Assembly (NCBI GenBank): GCA_028095005.1
Contig: CM051459.1
Coordinates: forward strand, 203,523,902-203,587,901
DNA: 64,000 nucleotides
Reading direction: 5' to 3'
Source: Rhynchospora pubera
Lineage: Eukaryota; Streptophyta; Magnoliopsida; Poales; Cyperaceae
Shown: piece by piece, positions 22,283-34,807 of the stretch
Numbering within the stretch: position 1 is the first letter of the stretch
Layout: every line of letters begins with the position of its first letter
The notes under the pieces: model-generated
The model's input: only the letters and a program-made list of their open reading frames with translations
What the model was told of the DNA's origin: nothing
The model's database searches: none
Translations under genes and position numbers: made by a program

Positions 22283-23782
22283 CTCGATCAGAAGAGAAAG
22301 CACAACAGAATCTTGTGCAAAATGTCAAAAAAAGAAGATAGCATAAAGAAGTACTTGGAAGAATGAGAGAGGCATTGAAAGAACTGAAGAAGACAAATAG
22401 TGCTAGTTTAAGTTGCATGTATTTATTATTGTAATATTTTATTTTAGAAATATTTTTATTTTGTGTATGCAATCATGTGTTAGATTTATATTGTGCTTGT
22501 AGCTGTTTTTTATATTGTGTATGCAATCTTGTACCATATATTCAATTCATGTATTCAATTAATTAGTAGCTGTTGTTTATTCTTGCATTGTCTTTGCTCA
22601 AGGTTTCTATTGTTTTTTCTTGTATAATGGATGAATTTGCATAGGTTTTTGCTTAGTGAATCAATTTGAATATGTATGATGATTGCACCTTACATGCAGT
22701 TGGTATGTCAACGTTCTATGGGGTCATATATGACTGATAAAAAAAATGTGTTTGGATAAAGTGAAATTGCTCTCTGTATGCATAAATGATATTTTGATGT
22801 TTGACCTTTTTCTAATTGCAAGTGAGTTTTTAATTGATTTACAAGTTGGAGGTGATAATGCACCATTGCCCGCTGACTTCTACCATTGAAACGGATAATT
22901 TTTTATCTACTAAAAAAGGAGTTTTAATCTCATTGAAAAATTGAGATTGTGACTATTACATGTGTACCCTTGCCAAACCTAAATAAATGTATCATTAGAA
23001 AATGAGAAATATCGTGGACCATCTCTAAGGCATAAGAAATTTGTGCCCTTGCTTTCATGAGAAATATTTTGATGTTTGACAAAGATAAGATAAATCTCTC
23101 AACTAACTTAGCTTTCTTAGTGATTCAGTATGAAATAGTTGCAATACACAAATGATAACCGATAGCATACACATTAGTTCTCACATTTCTTGGTAAAACA
23201 AAAGAACCAAGCAACAATATACATCAACAAAGTCACCAAAAATTTTATACATGATACTAGTTTTAACAAAATAAATAATAAGCTTCAACAAGTCTATTCT
23301 TTTAGCGCATCCCTGGGTCTGCACATCAAGACATTCAAAGTAGCTTTTGGATGATCTTTGTCTTCATCTGATGAAATAAAAAAATAACAATTTGGCCTTA
23401 ATTAAACAATGATTCCAATTAAGGCTTCAAATACAGCTCAATCAATTATCATTATGCAATTATAAAAATACCAGTTCATTAGACTTCAAATACAGCTCCA
23501 ATAACAAAATGGACGGCTTTAATTGAACTTCACAGTTCACTTAATCACTTAATCTTTCCAGCTGCACCATAAATTGGTGGGTGCTAGGCCTCCGCTAATT
23601 GGGCCTGGATTATTTTTTACCTATAAATAATTAACAAATGAAAACTAAAACGACGAAAACACAAGAAAAACAAAAATTATAATTGCATGAAATGGATCAT
23701 GCATGCTGTGAAATGTTCTGTACTCTTTTAATTCAATAAAGATAGTTTGTTAAAATGAAGACTCTGGACACTAAGATCTTAC

Positions 23783-23861
23783 AGTATTTACAAATTCCCT
23801 GAAATCATCCAAGAAATTTTTGTAGGCATTATCATGTTGTAGAGTCACACATCTATGAAGG
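23783..23861 (-). pseudogene. Captured exon-like fragment (family unknown)
   Basis: Inside the transposon, minus strand. It has 79 nt between GGTGCAG| and |GTAAGATC and reads LHRCVTLQHDNAYK then NFLDDFREFVNT without a stop. A further open patch at about 23300-23370 (minus, ..DEDKDHPKATLNVLMCRPRD) may come from the same source gene. Function unknown. Confidence 0.4.
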
Positions 23862-24196
23862 CTGCACCACAAAAATATTAATAAATGAATAATTGTGACA
23901 AACAATAAATAAACAACAAACAAAAGCTCATCATAAAATAGCAGTACAACGAGTATGGACTATAGAATGAAACAATGTGGTACCAGACCTGATTTATTCA
24001 TACCCTGAAAGCAGATAAACAAACCATACTATTTCAAGGCCATCCAGTACATACCCAACTATAACTGACTCGTCAGATACGAGATACCTAGCCCACATTA
24101 ATCCTACATTGCATTGTTAGATACCTACCCCACATCGTCAGATACCAAATCCTGCATTTCATTTGTATAAACCAACTGTTTTGTGCTGGTTTCAGG

Positions 24197-24361
24197 TATG
24201 GGACTAAGTTCATGGATGAGTACCAGTCAATAATGACTCGAAAGCTTGGCCTGACAAAGTACAACAAGCAGCTTATAAGCCGGCTGTTGAATAACTTACC
24301 AGAGAAGGATCTAATTGCTCCTCTCAAGTCTGTCTTGTTGGATTGTAAAGCCAGCTGTTGA
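24197..24361 (+). pseudogene. Captured fragment of a SelO-family (protein adenylyltransferase) gene
   Basis: After a TTTCAG acceptor the plus strand reads YGTKFMDEYQSIMTRKLGL then TKYNKQLISRLLNN, the signature of a SelO/UPF0061 exon. It jumps directly to LPEKDLIAPLKSVLLDC and then a stop. In the family, about 25 residues normally separate these two parts, so the fragment carries an internal deletion. It lies just inside the right TIR and cannot encode an active SelO (AMPylation enzyme). Confidence 0.75.
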
Positions 24362-24825
24362 ATAACAATCCGTCACAATTGGTTTTTCTATAAAGAAAAA
24401 ATTGAGAACTGACAGAGAGGGAGGTTCTGAGTAGTGGTACCTGTTACAAAAAGGAGGCAGAGAGAGAGGTTCTCAGTCTCAAAAAGGTCCCGAGCTCAGC
24501 ATAGGATTTCTCTCCGTCGGCGCAAATCTAGGTTTACCAGATCGCTTCGCCTCCACGACGCCTAGTCTCGACAATGATTGCTTTCTTCTCTCTCGCCTAG
24601 CCACGACGCAAATTTAGGGATTTCTCTTTCTGTCTCTCGCTCTCTCCTTTTTTTTCATCTCTAATAACGGCTCTGTGAACGAAAGAAAGGGACGATACGA
24701 ACTGTATACGCGAATTATTATTTTTTTTGTTTGACGGAAGAAGCGATTGAGACCGTCCGATCTAATCGGACAGTTCAGATCAGAAAACGACCACCTGGTC
24801 GTTTTTAAGGCGCCGACCAGAGGAT

Positions 24826-26184
24826 CCGACTCCCCCTGATCTGATCAGAAAGGCATATGGAGACGAAGGGAGTTCAGTTCAACGGAATGGATTAGAGAGT
24901 AATTGAGTAAATGATTTCACAATGAAATTTGCTGATCGGCGAGGAAAGGAGAGAAAACGAGGAGTTCATTGGCGCCGAGGATCGGACGGACAGAGTGTCA
25001 CGATGAGAAGATAGAATGATAGATGCGCCCGATCAAATCCCACCAAATTTTAGGCACCGATCAAAATCTCATTTTTTTTTTTTAAGTAAGGATGAAAATT
25101 TCGTTGGGAAATTATTAATCAAAATGACTTGAAATTTCTATGTAATTAAATCCAACGAAATTCTATGAAATCAATTCAAATGAAATGAAATCTCACATAA
25201 AAATCATTTTGATCAGGGTTTTTGGTGAGAAATTTAATGTGGGTCACATGCTTTTTAGAACGTTTCACTCAAGTCTACTCATTTATGATATGTATCTGGT
25301 TCTTTATTCTCAAAATATTATTGACCGCAACACCTATTCAATGATAATCTATAAAGTCAGATATGTACGATCCTTTTGATCAGTGAACACAAAGACATCT
25401 ATACAATCCATTGGAAATACGGTAGCACTCTTGACCTTCGTGGGTTTGATTCCCGTTTCTGTAAGAAATTCCTTCTGATTGCATCAACTACAATATTACA
25501 GCTTAGCATTAACAGTTGATTGTATATAAACCTCAAACGGTGATCAACGGTGACCCATCTGGATATAGTTTTTAAGGTATTCTGAGGCACCCTCCACAGT
25601 ATTACCACATATGATGAATGAAATCGTTATGAAAAACAAATTTTAAGCCTGCAACGCCAAGCATATAAGTTTTAGACAATTTCCAGTACAAGTACAAGAC
25701 AGGTCGCCAGCCATGTATGAGTTTAGAATACACCAAAGGTAGATATCTTCAAATTCCAGACCTTGTTCCTCTAAAGAAAACCTTAATTAACAAACGTAAA
25801 GAAATCACAAGAAATCTCAGAAGTTAACAATAGTCAGGCCACGTTATACCACAAAGTCAATATCAACATAGTTCACAAAAGTATCATGACGGCATAACAC
25901 AAAATAATGTCAGAGTGATGCACCCAAAATATCACCCTGAAACCTTCTCCCGATCCATTACAAATTTAACACGTTCCCGCATCCAAGCCACCTCCTACAT
26001 GCCAGTCCAGTTTTGCTACCGTATTACATACAATTATAGTAATGTACATGTACTGCAAGCCGCAAGCTTACATTGGCTGTGCAGTAATACAGGAAACTCC
26101 ACACAAAAGCCAAAATCTCAGCACCAATAAGATCAGTGCTGTAAATGTTTTCTGAAAGTACACACAAGCCTTGGTGCATAGATG
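24826..26184. other. Intergenic region, no gene seen
   Basis: Spacer between the long-TIR transposon and the stop codon of the receptor kinase. The last several hundred bases are the probable 3'-UTR of that gene. Small open frames here show no family motif. Confidence 0.6.
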
Positions 26185-29100
26185 CTATCTGCCACCAGAC
26201 AGCTGGATCGCCTCCTGATTGTAAACTGAGTCATCACCGCCCCAGTCGAGGCGCTGACGGAGCTGGAGGAGCTCAAGCTCCTGGCGTCGGGTGACCTCAA
26301 CTTGCTGCCACTCCTCCCAGCGCTCGGCTAGCCCCTCCCCTTCCAGCATCCGCACCACCTCTGACATGGCGGGACGGTCTTCTGGAGATGCCTGAGTGCA
26401 TAACAACGCCACTTGTATGACTGTTTTTACTTCGTCTCCATCATAGGTGCCACCGAGGTTTTTGTCCACTATTGCATCCAGCCGGCTTTCCCTCTGGAGC
26501 TTCTTGACCTTTAGATACAAGTTAACCATAAGAATGGTTTTGTTTAGATACAAGTTACAGTAGCTGTAGAATGGACGGTCTTGTACATCATCTATAATTT
26601 TTTTTTGTGCTCAAGATTTGGGTTATTTTCTAATAAAAATTGTAATTAGTGGAACTGATGAAAGTTAAAATGAGTCACGCAGAGAATAAACATAACCTCC
26701 AAACATGATGCCCAGCACATGAAAAAAATGTAAAGTTGTGAATTACAATCCTTTCTCTTTCTCCAAGCAATACGCAAACCATTCCCTCCCTCCGACTTAA
26801 GCAAACAAATACTAATAATACTTTTGGTCATTTTTAGAAGAGAATGCAAAGCAAGAGCTACATGCGACATTTCAATACTTGGGAGTGTTCAGTATAATTT
26901 CGAAGCAACTGAAGCAGATCTAAATTGTTCAAATAGTACTTTTTTCAGGATTGAGACACAAAGAAGAAAATAACTCACATGATCCAACAAAAGCACGTCA
27001 TCTTCTTCTTCCAACCTAGAAAAATCAATGGCACGCTGACCGGTGACCAACTCCAACAACATAATCCCATACCCGAAAACATCAGTTCGCTCTGACGATT
27101 TGCCAGTTGAGAGGTACTCAGGCGCAATGTGACCCATTGTCCCCCTGACTTGGGTGGTGACTGATGTTTTCCTCACATCAACCAGCTGTGCCAGCCCAAA
27201 ATCCCCCACCACAGGTTCAAAGTCCTCATCTAGCAACACATTTGCGGCCTTGACATCTCGGTGAATGATTTTTGGATTGCAGTGTTCGTGGAGATACTCA
27301 AGTCCACGAGCTGTGCCAAGTGCAATCCGTTTTCGAGTTGGCCAGTCTAAGACTGGCTCACTAGGCTTGAAGTCTGCACAGAAGAGGACGAAGAAAATAA
27401 ATTCTCACAGAGTACCAAGCTTGATTGTGTACTTAGCTTTTAAGTTTTTTCTTTCTAGAAGTTGGGATTTTTTGCTCTTAGTTGTATTGGTCTTTAATGT
27501 TTAAGCTATTTTGAAAGCTCTCAAGTGATCTCTGTTAGCTGTAACTTAGTCAAGTACAGCACAAAGCTGCAATGGAATAATCACTATAATGGTTCGAGGA
27601 TTTGTGGTCAACGTCAGATTCATTTCAACTAACTAGAATCATGAACAAATAAGAAAGAGAAAAAAACTAAAAACCTCTCAATCGATATGCAACACTTAAG
27701 TTCTGCATGAACGGGTACACCAAAAGCCGTTCGGTCTGAGTAGTGCAAAATCCAATCAGCCTCAACAGATTTCTATGCACAGCAACACTTATCAGTTCCA
27801 CCTCACGCAAAAAGGCAGCCTCTCCACCAGGACTTTCATAATCTGTAAGTCGCTTCACAGCAATTTTGGTCCCATCAGGTAAAACCCCCTTGTAGACTTT
27901 TCCAAAACCTCCCTGACCTAACACATTTTTCTCATTGAAGCCGTCTGTTGCTAGTTGTAATTCACGCCATGCAAACCTTTTTAATTGCCCAAATGCAATT
28001 CTTCGATCATCTTCACCTAAATAAATTCCAATAAATATTAGATGTCTAGTTAAAATTGCCTATAACAAAGATGGTGTGTCAGTAGTAATAATAATGATCA
28101 AGTGGGCAAAATTGCTATCTTAATTTTTGTGCAAGACTTTGGCATGAATGATAAATGTCAAATAAGGGACAAACCTGCAACATCAACAAAAACCTCACTT
28201 CTACCGGCTTTCTTTTTCCTCTTGTATAGAAAAAGGATGAATCCTATGACTATGAGCAGAATAACAGCTCCAATGCTCCCAAGAACTACACCAAGTTTTG
28301 AACTATGGGACCCACCTGTCATTGCAGTGTGCTTTTATGTCATGACCAAGTGGTGCTCTTTAGGGTTAATTTTTCTCTAAGGAGACAATTTTGCATATTG
28401 ACAATTGAAGTTTAATTACAGTTTAGGATTATTCGGGCAATTAAAATTTTGCACAATACCTTTCTGTACCAATATTGATTTGGCAAATAAGTTTTGTTGA
28501 TCTTTCATATTATTATTTTATTTATAATTATATATATTTAAGTATTGAGTGGAGGAAATCATAGCAAAGAATACTGTTTCACGGGACTAAATCAAAATAA
28601 TTAAAGTTCAAGATATGAATGAATAATCCAAACTTCTACCTTGAAATGACATATTGGAGTAGCACGGATTGGGTAGATTTGCACCACAGTTTAAACTATT
28701 ACCCGTGAAACTGTGTGAAATGAAGATGGTACAATCAGAGAACAAAAAGAGATAGTTTTACATTAATAACCCATCAAACTCTATATCAGGTTATAATTTA
28801 ATTAAATAAATCTAATTTCTTCATAAGCATGTCAAATGTCATTTACACCCTCCTTTCCTATTATCTTTGGAAAATACCCAATGAGTCATCCTTTCCCACA
28901 TTTTGTGATATATGTTGGGAAGAATGATACAGAAGTATGAAAAGGATCAAGATTTGGGTTCTTTGGAAGAAGAATATTTAAAGTTTCAAAACAAGGTGCA
29001 TGGTGCTAAAAAGGAGGTGCATAAAACTTCTCTTGTACAATTGCAAAACCACATAATATCTACCTAACATTCTCCATCTTCCAGAGCTAAACATGCCCAT

Positions 29101-31790
29101 ATAAAATGCTCCTTGGTGCTTTTTCACCCATGACAAGAGGAGAATGATGGGTGTATTTAGAATTCCTGGGAAAAAAAAGGTCCTGGATTGTATGGTGTAA
29201 CTACTCCACTTTGGGGTACATTTAGACATGGATCTCTTGGAGGTTTTTCAAGAGTGCATTCAGAAGTCCCCTCAACCAAAAGAAAAACAAAGAGAGAAGA
29301 GAAAAGAAAAGCACATATGGACTACATACTTGTATCTGGCAACTTCAAAAAGTGAAGAAGGTATTTGACCAGAGAGATTGTTGAAGGCTAACCGTCTGAG
29401 ACATTTAAAAAGATTTTAAATGTCAGTAGATGGTTAAAAGTTCCTATTTGCCCCCTGAAATAAAGGACAACTCCATTGACAAGAAATTAAGTCATTAATA
29501 CACTTAATGAAAAATATAAGTTTAAGGTACATCAATTTTCACATAAGCAAAGTACTTCAAATTTTCATGAAGTGTATTAATAACTTAATTTCTTCAAATG
29601 TAGCAAAGTTTAAGGTACATCAAGTTTTCACATAAAGTACTTCAAGTTTAAGGTACATCAAATTAAGTCTTGAAATCAACGAACAGTAAAGCTGGGCACC
29701 TTGTTCCTTCTCAATTTTGAAGAAGAAAAGGAACACCAACTCAAACTTACATATCATTTAAGCTTGAGAGGCTTGAAAATGAACTTGGTATACTTCCATT
29801 GAGATTATTCTGGCTCAAAATCCTGTTGTCATGGAGAATAAAAAGAGGTTGTTCATTAATATTATAGCCAGTTTAATAAAAGCATATAATGCTACATTAT
29901 ATGAGTGTACTGTGGAATGAGCTTTCAAGAACTAAAGAGTACTTGAAATAAGCGTCTATTTAGATGTTTTGGCCATATTACAGGAAACTGAGATGGTAAC
30001 CCTGGTCCATCAATAATCCCAAAGAAACATAAATAATTATAGGTTATATTTGTTACTAACAAAATTGCAAGCTTAGAAAGCTTGCCAAGAGAAGCCGGTA
30101 TTTCTCCACTCAGAAGATTATCTTCCAAGTCCAAGCTTGTCAGACTCGAAAGGTTCCCAAATGAATCCGGTATGGGACCTGATATTTTATTTCCTGGTAA
30201 TGACCTACACATGGCATAAAAAGAGATGTTACACGCCATTCTAATGCATCCTAGTAACTGCTAAAACTATTATTGCAAATAAACAAAATAGGTAAAACAC
30301 TTGAAGTTGAAGGCTTCTTAAAACATGACTTTTTATTTGCACGAGTTTATTTGGTAGACGAGATGGGTATCCACTTAAGAAATAACTCAAGATATTGTCT
30401 AATTTACAAGTTACAACATGTAATACATTGCAAGGATACAACTCCATATAGTAACTCCTATGACAGGAATCAAAATCGTTTTCACAGGTTTCAGTCTCCA
30501 CACCTGTCAGGTCTTCTAACAGTTGTTATTCTTCATAGGTAAACCCTAAAAATGCTGAGGTTTATTAAAAAAATGATAAAGGAGAAAGATAAGGGCTTAC
30601 AGGACATTTAAATATTCCAGCTCTCCAATCCTTGGCGATAGAGTCCCTGTAAATCCCATAGAAGCCAATGTCCTGTAAATTAGAAAATATAAATAAAACT
30701 AGTATTGGCCTGTATTTCTAAAGAAAAGAGAAAATAAATAATATTGTTAGCATCTGTCGCCATCAGTTACTGAGCTGTAATAAAACTTCAGTCAGAAAAG
30801 AAATGGTTCACTTTGTTGAACACCCATGGGAAATATCAGCAACCAAATATGCCATATAGAAGGAGCAAAATACTATACGCACCCCTACAAAACATAGAAA
30901 AAATCGCATGTATCCTAAAAAAGTATCCTTCATGCCATTTTCTTCCTGACTTCCTCCATAAGCAAACACAAAGGAACCTATTACTCGTAAACTACTTTAG
31001 CGAAAAGGAAAACAGCACTGACTGTGCTTTTGTCAAAGAAACTAATGAGCTCACTGTTCAGAAGGAAGCTAATATATTTCATGTATATCAGGGTATATAT
31101 GATTTTCTTGATGTCCTAATAAGGGTCTATTACCAAAGAACAAAAAATGAGACAAAAAAAATTACACTTGAGTGACGCGGTTGTTATTATCACAAATCAC
31201 AGAATTCCATGTGCAAGGGTTCACTTGATTTCGATTCCAATCTGACAGTTGATTTCCAGTAACATTTAATCTCAGCTTCATATCATACAGTGCATCCCCT
31301 GAAAATTCATGATAAAATTTAATATAAATGCATGATAATGATCCCAGTAACCAGAAGTATTACACAAATACACAAAATTCGAGAATATCTCTACTCAATG
31401 GAAGTACCATTTCTTTATTACAATAGAACTTTCTGATACAAATTATGTTCCTTTTATGGTCCACTATACGTCTATACCATTCTAAACTGTTCAAGTTTTG
31501 GTGTTTATTACCACTTTACCAGGTATCAGCCCAGTAACGGATTTTGGTAGGTACCAGTTATTGCCAAATACCAATAACTAAAAATGACAGAAATCAATCT
31601 AGTAGCAAAATTAAGTAATAAAAAAAATCAAATTTTGTATAATCGGCATCAAACCAGTAATACTGAGATTTCAATTGCTAATACTTTTCCTCTTAGAGTG
31701 CCAGGGTAGAGAGAGAGGGATTGAACCTTGTTTATCTGCCAGAGCATGCCAAAGGAGAGAGAAAATAGTAATCAACAAAGTTGGCCTCAT
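26185..31790 (-). CDS. LRR-II receptor-like kinase (SERK-related)
   Basis: A membrane receptor kinase of 607 residues. Exons, minus strand, all in phase: 31727-31790, 31166-31298, 30601-30672, 30061-30204, 29751-29822, 29330-29395, 28640-28710, 28175-28315, 27675-28016, 26979-27373, 26185-26508. The order is: signal peptide (MRPTLLITIFSLLWHALA); LRRNT cap with NQLSDWNRNQVNPCTWNSVIC; about five LRRs, each encoded by 72-nt exon units (one 144-nt exon holds two); short Cys-containing linker; transmembrane helix (VILLIVIGFILFLYKRKKK). The kinase follows, with GQGGFGKVYKG, the Lys of IAVKRL, HRDVKAAN (RD type) and DFGLAQ, so it looks active. The tail ends QEAIQLSGGR. It matches the LRR-II group near Arabidopsis At5g10290/At5g65240 rather than true SERKs, which act as co-receptors. 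The specific ligand partner is unknown. Confidence 0.95.
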
Positions 31791-32640
31791 CTCTCTTCTC
31801 CAGATTTCACTTGTACAGCTACAATTCTTTTAAACAACCCATTCCTGACAAAAAAAAATAACCATCTTGATGATCAAATTCGCAAGCAAATTTTTCCGTC
31901 TATAACACAGAATAAAATCAGAGAAAAAAAATAGTAAACAACAACGTAATCAGATTAGTTGAGGAATAAATTGCAATCATATCAAATCAACTTGAAGAAT
32001 CTTTGGAACTAACTTGCCCAAATTTTGCAAGGTAGAAATTACAGAACAGATTTCAGTAATCCCACGGAATGTGAGAGGAGTTGCTTCCTCTTTCTAGTAA
32101 AAGATAATCCCAATAAGAATTTTACTTACGATACAGTTCATAGACACCAATTTCATGAATTAATAAGGGAAAAAGGTTAATTTCAAGTACAAGTCCACAA
32201 ATTCGTGAACAAATCACGCTATTGGACCAAAAAGGCGCGAGAGATAAGGATGTGTACTCAAAGCAAAGCACCTGAGCTGAAATTAGATGAAAATGACATA
32301 AAGAACTAGAAATCTGAAAGTAAATTTAAAGGATTCACGAGCATTAAAACTGATCCTAGAAATTAGTAACAGACAGAGAAAGTGAGTGACAGTGAGCGAG
32401 TGAGCTAGGGTTTGTGACCCACAACAGAAGAAATCATAGTAACAACACAAATTACACTCAAAGTTGATAGAAATAGAGAAAAGCTTAGAAATTTTCCCAA
32501 AAAAGGATTCATTCGGGAGAAGGAAACATAGAAAAGTACCAGAAATTGAAGAACAAAGATCCCGTGAGGTGATCGCCTCCGGATTCTCCACTGGTTTTGT
32601 TTGGTAATGGTGTCACTCTTTTTCTCTAGTGTAATTATGA
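31791..32640 (-). other. 5' leader and likely promoter edge of the receptor kinase
   Basis: Upstream of the ATG at 31790 the minus strand offers an acceptor (TTGTAG at about 31825). At 32540/32539 it offers a donor (AATTTCTG|GTACTT), preceded by a leader-like GAGAGAAAAAGAGTGACACC. A 5'-UTR exon near 32540-32630 and a ~700-bp leader intron are likely, as often in this gene group. No coding frame is supported here. Confidence 0.5.
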
Positions 32641-33287
32641 GAGAGAGTCAGAGAGAGAAGGAAAAAAGGCAAAATCGCCAAATTAAAAGCGCTTCTCACT
32701 TCTCAAGTTCTCATTCCATTTTGAGAACATTCCGTTCCGTCTGTTTGTTTGTTTAATTCGTTCTTCGTAACTTAAAAAAAGAAATTTTACTGGGCATTGT
32801 GGAATCAGATCCCCTACGGCGTATGATATACGCGCACACAAAATTACAGCAACTAACCCAGTGAAATCAGATATTTGAGACGTCAAAAATTGAAGTACAG
32901 AGTGAAGTGTTCCATTCGTTATACGAATTTGAAGTCCGTGACTGAAACAGAAGACCTGACACGCATTATGTCGGATGCTTCTTTTTCTTTTTCTTTTTCT
33001 TTTTTTAATGTGTTTTTTGATTATTGAATGAATAGCCACTGTGTGGGGTGTGATGTGAGTGAGTGTGTGTGTGTGTGTGACTGACCCAAACAGTCAACCT
33101 GGTCAAAGAAGGTTGGTCCAATTTGGTCTGAGTTCTTTTTTAATAGTTTAATTTGGGTTGAACGCAAAAGTTACCTGGTAATCTTTTACCGAATCAATGT
33201 GATACTGGTAAAGTGAAAGTCACTGAAAAGTCGAAAAGATACAACTGCATGTGGAAAAGTTAAAAATTAAAATATAAAAAATGTATT
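32641..33287. other. Promoter-side intergenic DNA of the receptor kinase
   Basis: It holds a pyrimidine-rich patch, TTTTTCTTTTTC (about 32980-33004), and a (GT)n run at about 33062-33080. The minus-strand open frame at 32683-33039 is low complexity at its start and has no family match. Confidence 0.5.
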
Positions 33288-33295
33288 GTCGGATT

Positions 33296-33835
33296 CAGCG
33301 GCGAGTTCAGACTTTTTTTTAAGCATGGGCACAAAAAATATTATTAAATTTAATATAAAATTAAAAATAATATTTAATAAAATATTAATTTTTAAATCTA
33401 ATTTAAAATAATTTATATTGTTTTTATAACAAATAATATTCATAAATAATTTTATTGTCATCAAATTAACTATTTGATTATATGGTTATATTCAATTTTT
33501 CCTACACTAACTATATCTATATTGTTTTTGCATTAATCTTTTGTTATATTAAGGGAATTATGGGAGAAAAAAATATTTTGCGGGCCCATAAATCACCTAT
33601 TCCTGCTATTCACCTTTTCTTTTATCTTTTCTTGTGTCTTCATTGATTGGATCAACTAAATGTCAAGAAAGAAAAAACAGATTGAATTGCTAAAAATCTA
33701 GTTTCAAAGCTCAAGCCTAGGCACAGTCAAATATCAAGCCTAGGCATCTAATGAAATACCTATATATCGGTCTCTATTTTTGAAAAACAAGCCTGGGCAA
33801 GTGCCCAGGCTTGCCACTTACTGGCCTCGCCACTG
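33296..33835. mobile_element. Non-autonomous hAT-like element (540 bp, 8-bp TSD)
   Basis: Ends CAGCGGCGAGTTCAG and, inverted, CAGTGGCGAGGCCAG (12 of 15 match). They are flanked by a perfect 8-bp duplication GTCGGATT at 33288-33295 and 33836-33843. The 8-bp TSD plus a CAGNGGCG terminus is the hAT hallmark. The inside is AT-rich without a transposase frame and has a subterminal palindrome, GCCTGGGCAAGTGCCCAGGC, at 33791-33810. Confidence 0.88.
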
Positions 33836-33843
33836 GTCGGATT

Positions 33844-34769
33844 CAATGCGAATTGAGGGGGTTTTTTTTATTTTTGAGTTTCAAAAGATGGAATCAAAAT
33901 CACTCAATTAAAATTCATTGAATTCTTGTAACGAAAATTGAATTTTACTTTTCATTTATTTCTCTTTCAGTTTTTTATTATTAATTGAAGGACCAGAGTT
34001 TGTAATAAATCAAACACTTTTCTTTTCTTTTCTTTTTTTCTGTCCAAATGATGCAATTGTATGACCTTGTTTATAGGTAATATAGTCAAGAAGAAAACGT
34101 CACGAGCAAATGAAAAGTTCGTACATTATTCATGACTTTATAATAGAGTGAGCTAGTTTTCAAATAGTTGTATCCAAATTGTTAGTTTTCTGTCTAAATT
34201 TAACAAGTTATAAATAAATAAAAAATAATCACATTCAAATTTTGCGATAGATCTATTGTTGTCGTATATTCAATTGCCAAAATTTCCATCAAATAAAGAT
34301 CTACCAAACTTTCCTCTTTACCGAATGGTGCAATTAATAATAATTAATAGGGTATATTTAAAAGATGGCGATTTTAGATATCGAAAGTAATTTTTAGTAT
34401 TAAATGCTCCTCGTTTTTTTTTATTTGGACCATATATAAATAAGCTCACGTTTCCTAAAATATTTTATGCTGGGATGAAATCTTTTATGAAATAAAAATT
34501 AATTTTCACAAACTAACCACTGCATTAATTGTTTGTTTATGGACAAGCTTTTCTAATAAGTCGGACATTTGTTGACCCGATTGTGCAATTGATAGGGGTG
34601 TATATATATTTGATAGCTGATTATGTTGGAGACGGAAAATGCAATTTCCTGCACTAGAAGCTCCAAATTTAGTAATTTAGATGTATAAATTTGTTAGGAA
34701 ATATTTTCTAGAAAATGTTGTATGTTAAGACTTGTGACCAATGTGAACGAACTTCTTAAGAAAATACTT

Positions 34770-34807
<38 letters not shown>

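Larger units (their letters stand above)
21384..24825. mobile_element. Non-autonomous transposon with long TIRs and captured gene fragments (Pack-MULE-like)
   Basis: The left arm, 21384-21886, and right arm, 24366-24825, are inverted copies. They share the outer ATCCTCTGGTCGGCGCC, then the AACGACCAGGTGGTCGTTT block, TATACAGTTCGTATCGTCCC, GAGCCGTTATTAGAGATGA, CTAGGCGTCGTGGAGG, and the inner CAATTGTGACGGATTG. Long TIRs around captured host exons are typical of Mutator-like Pack-MULEs. No transposase frame is present, so it must be mobilised in trans. I could not define a target-site duplication: the flanks hold GGATCCGACTCCC on both sides (21332, 24822) but in a confusing arrangement. The superfamily is therefore an inference. 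Confidence 0.8.

Noticed and set aside
30813..31175. 120-residue plus-strand ORF in a receptor-kinase intron
   Set aside because: No domain, no splice or start context; it lies antisense within an intron.
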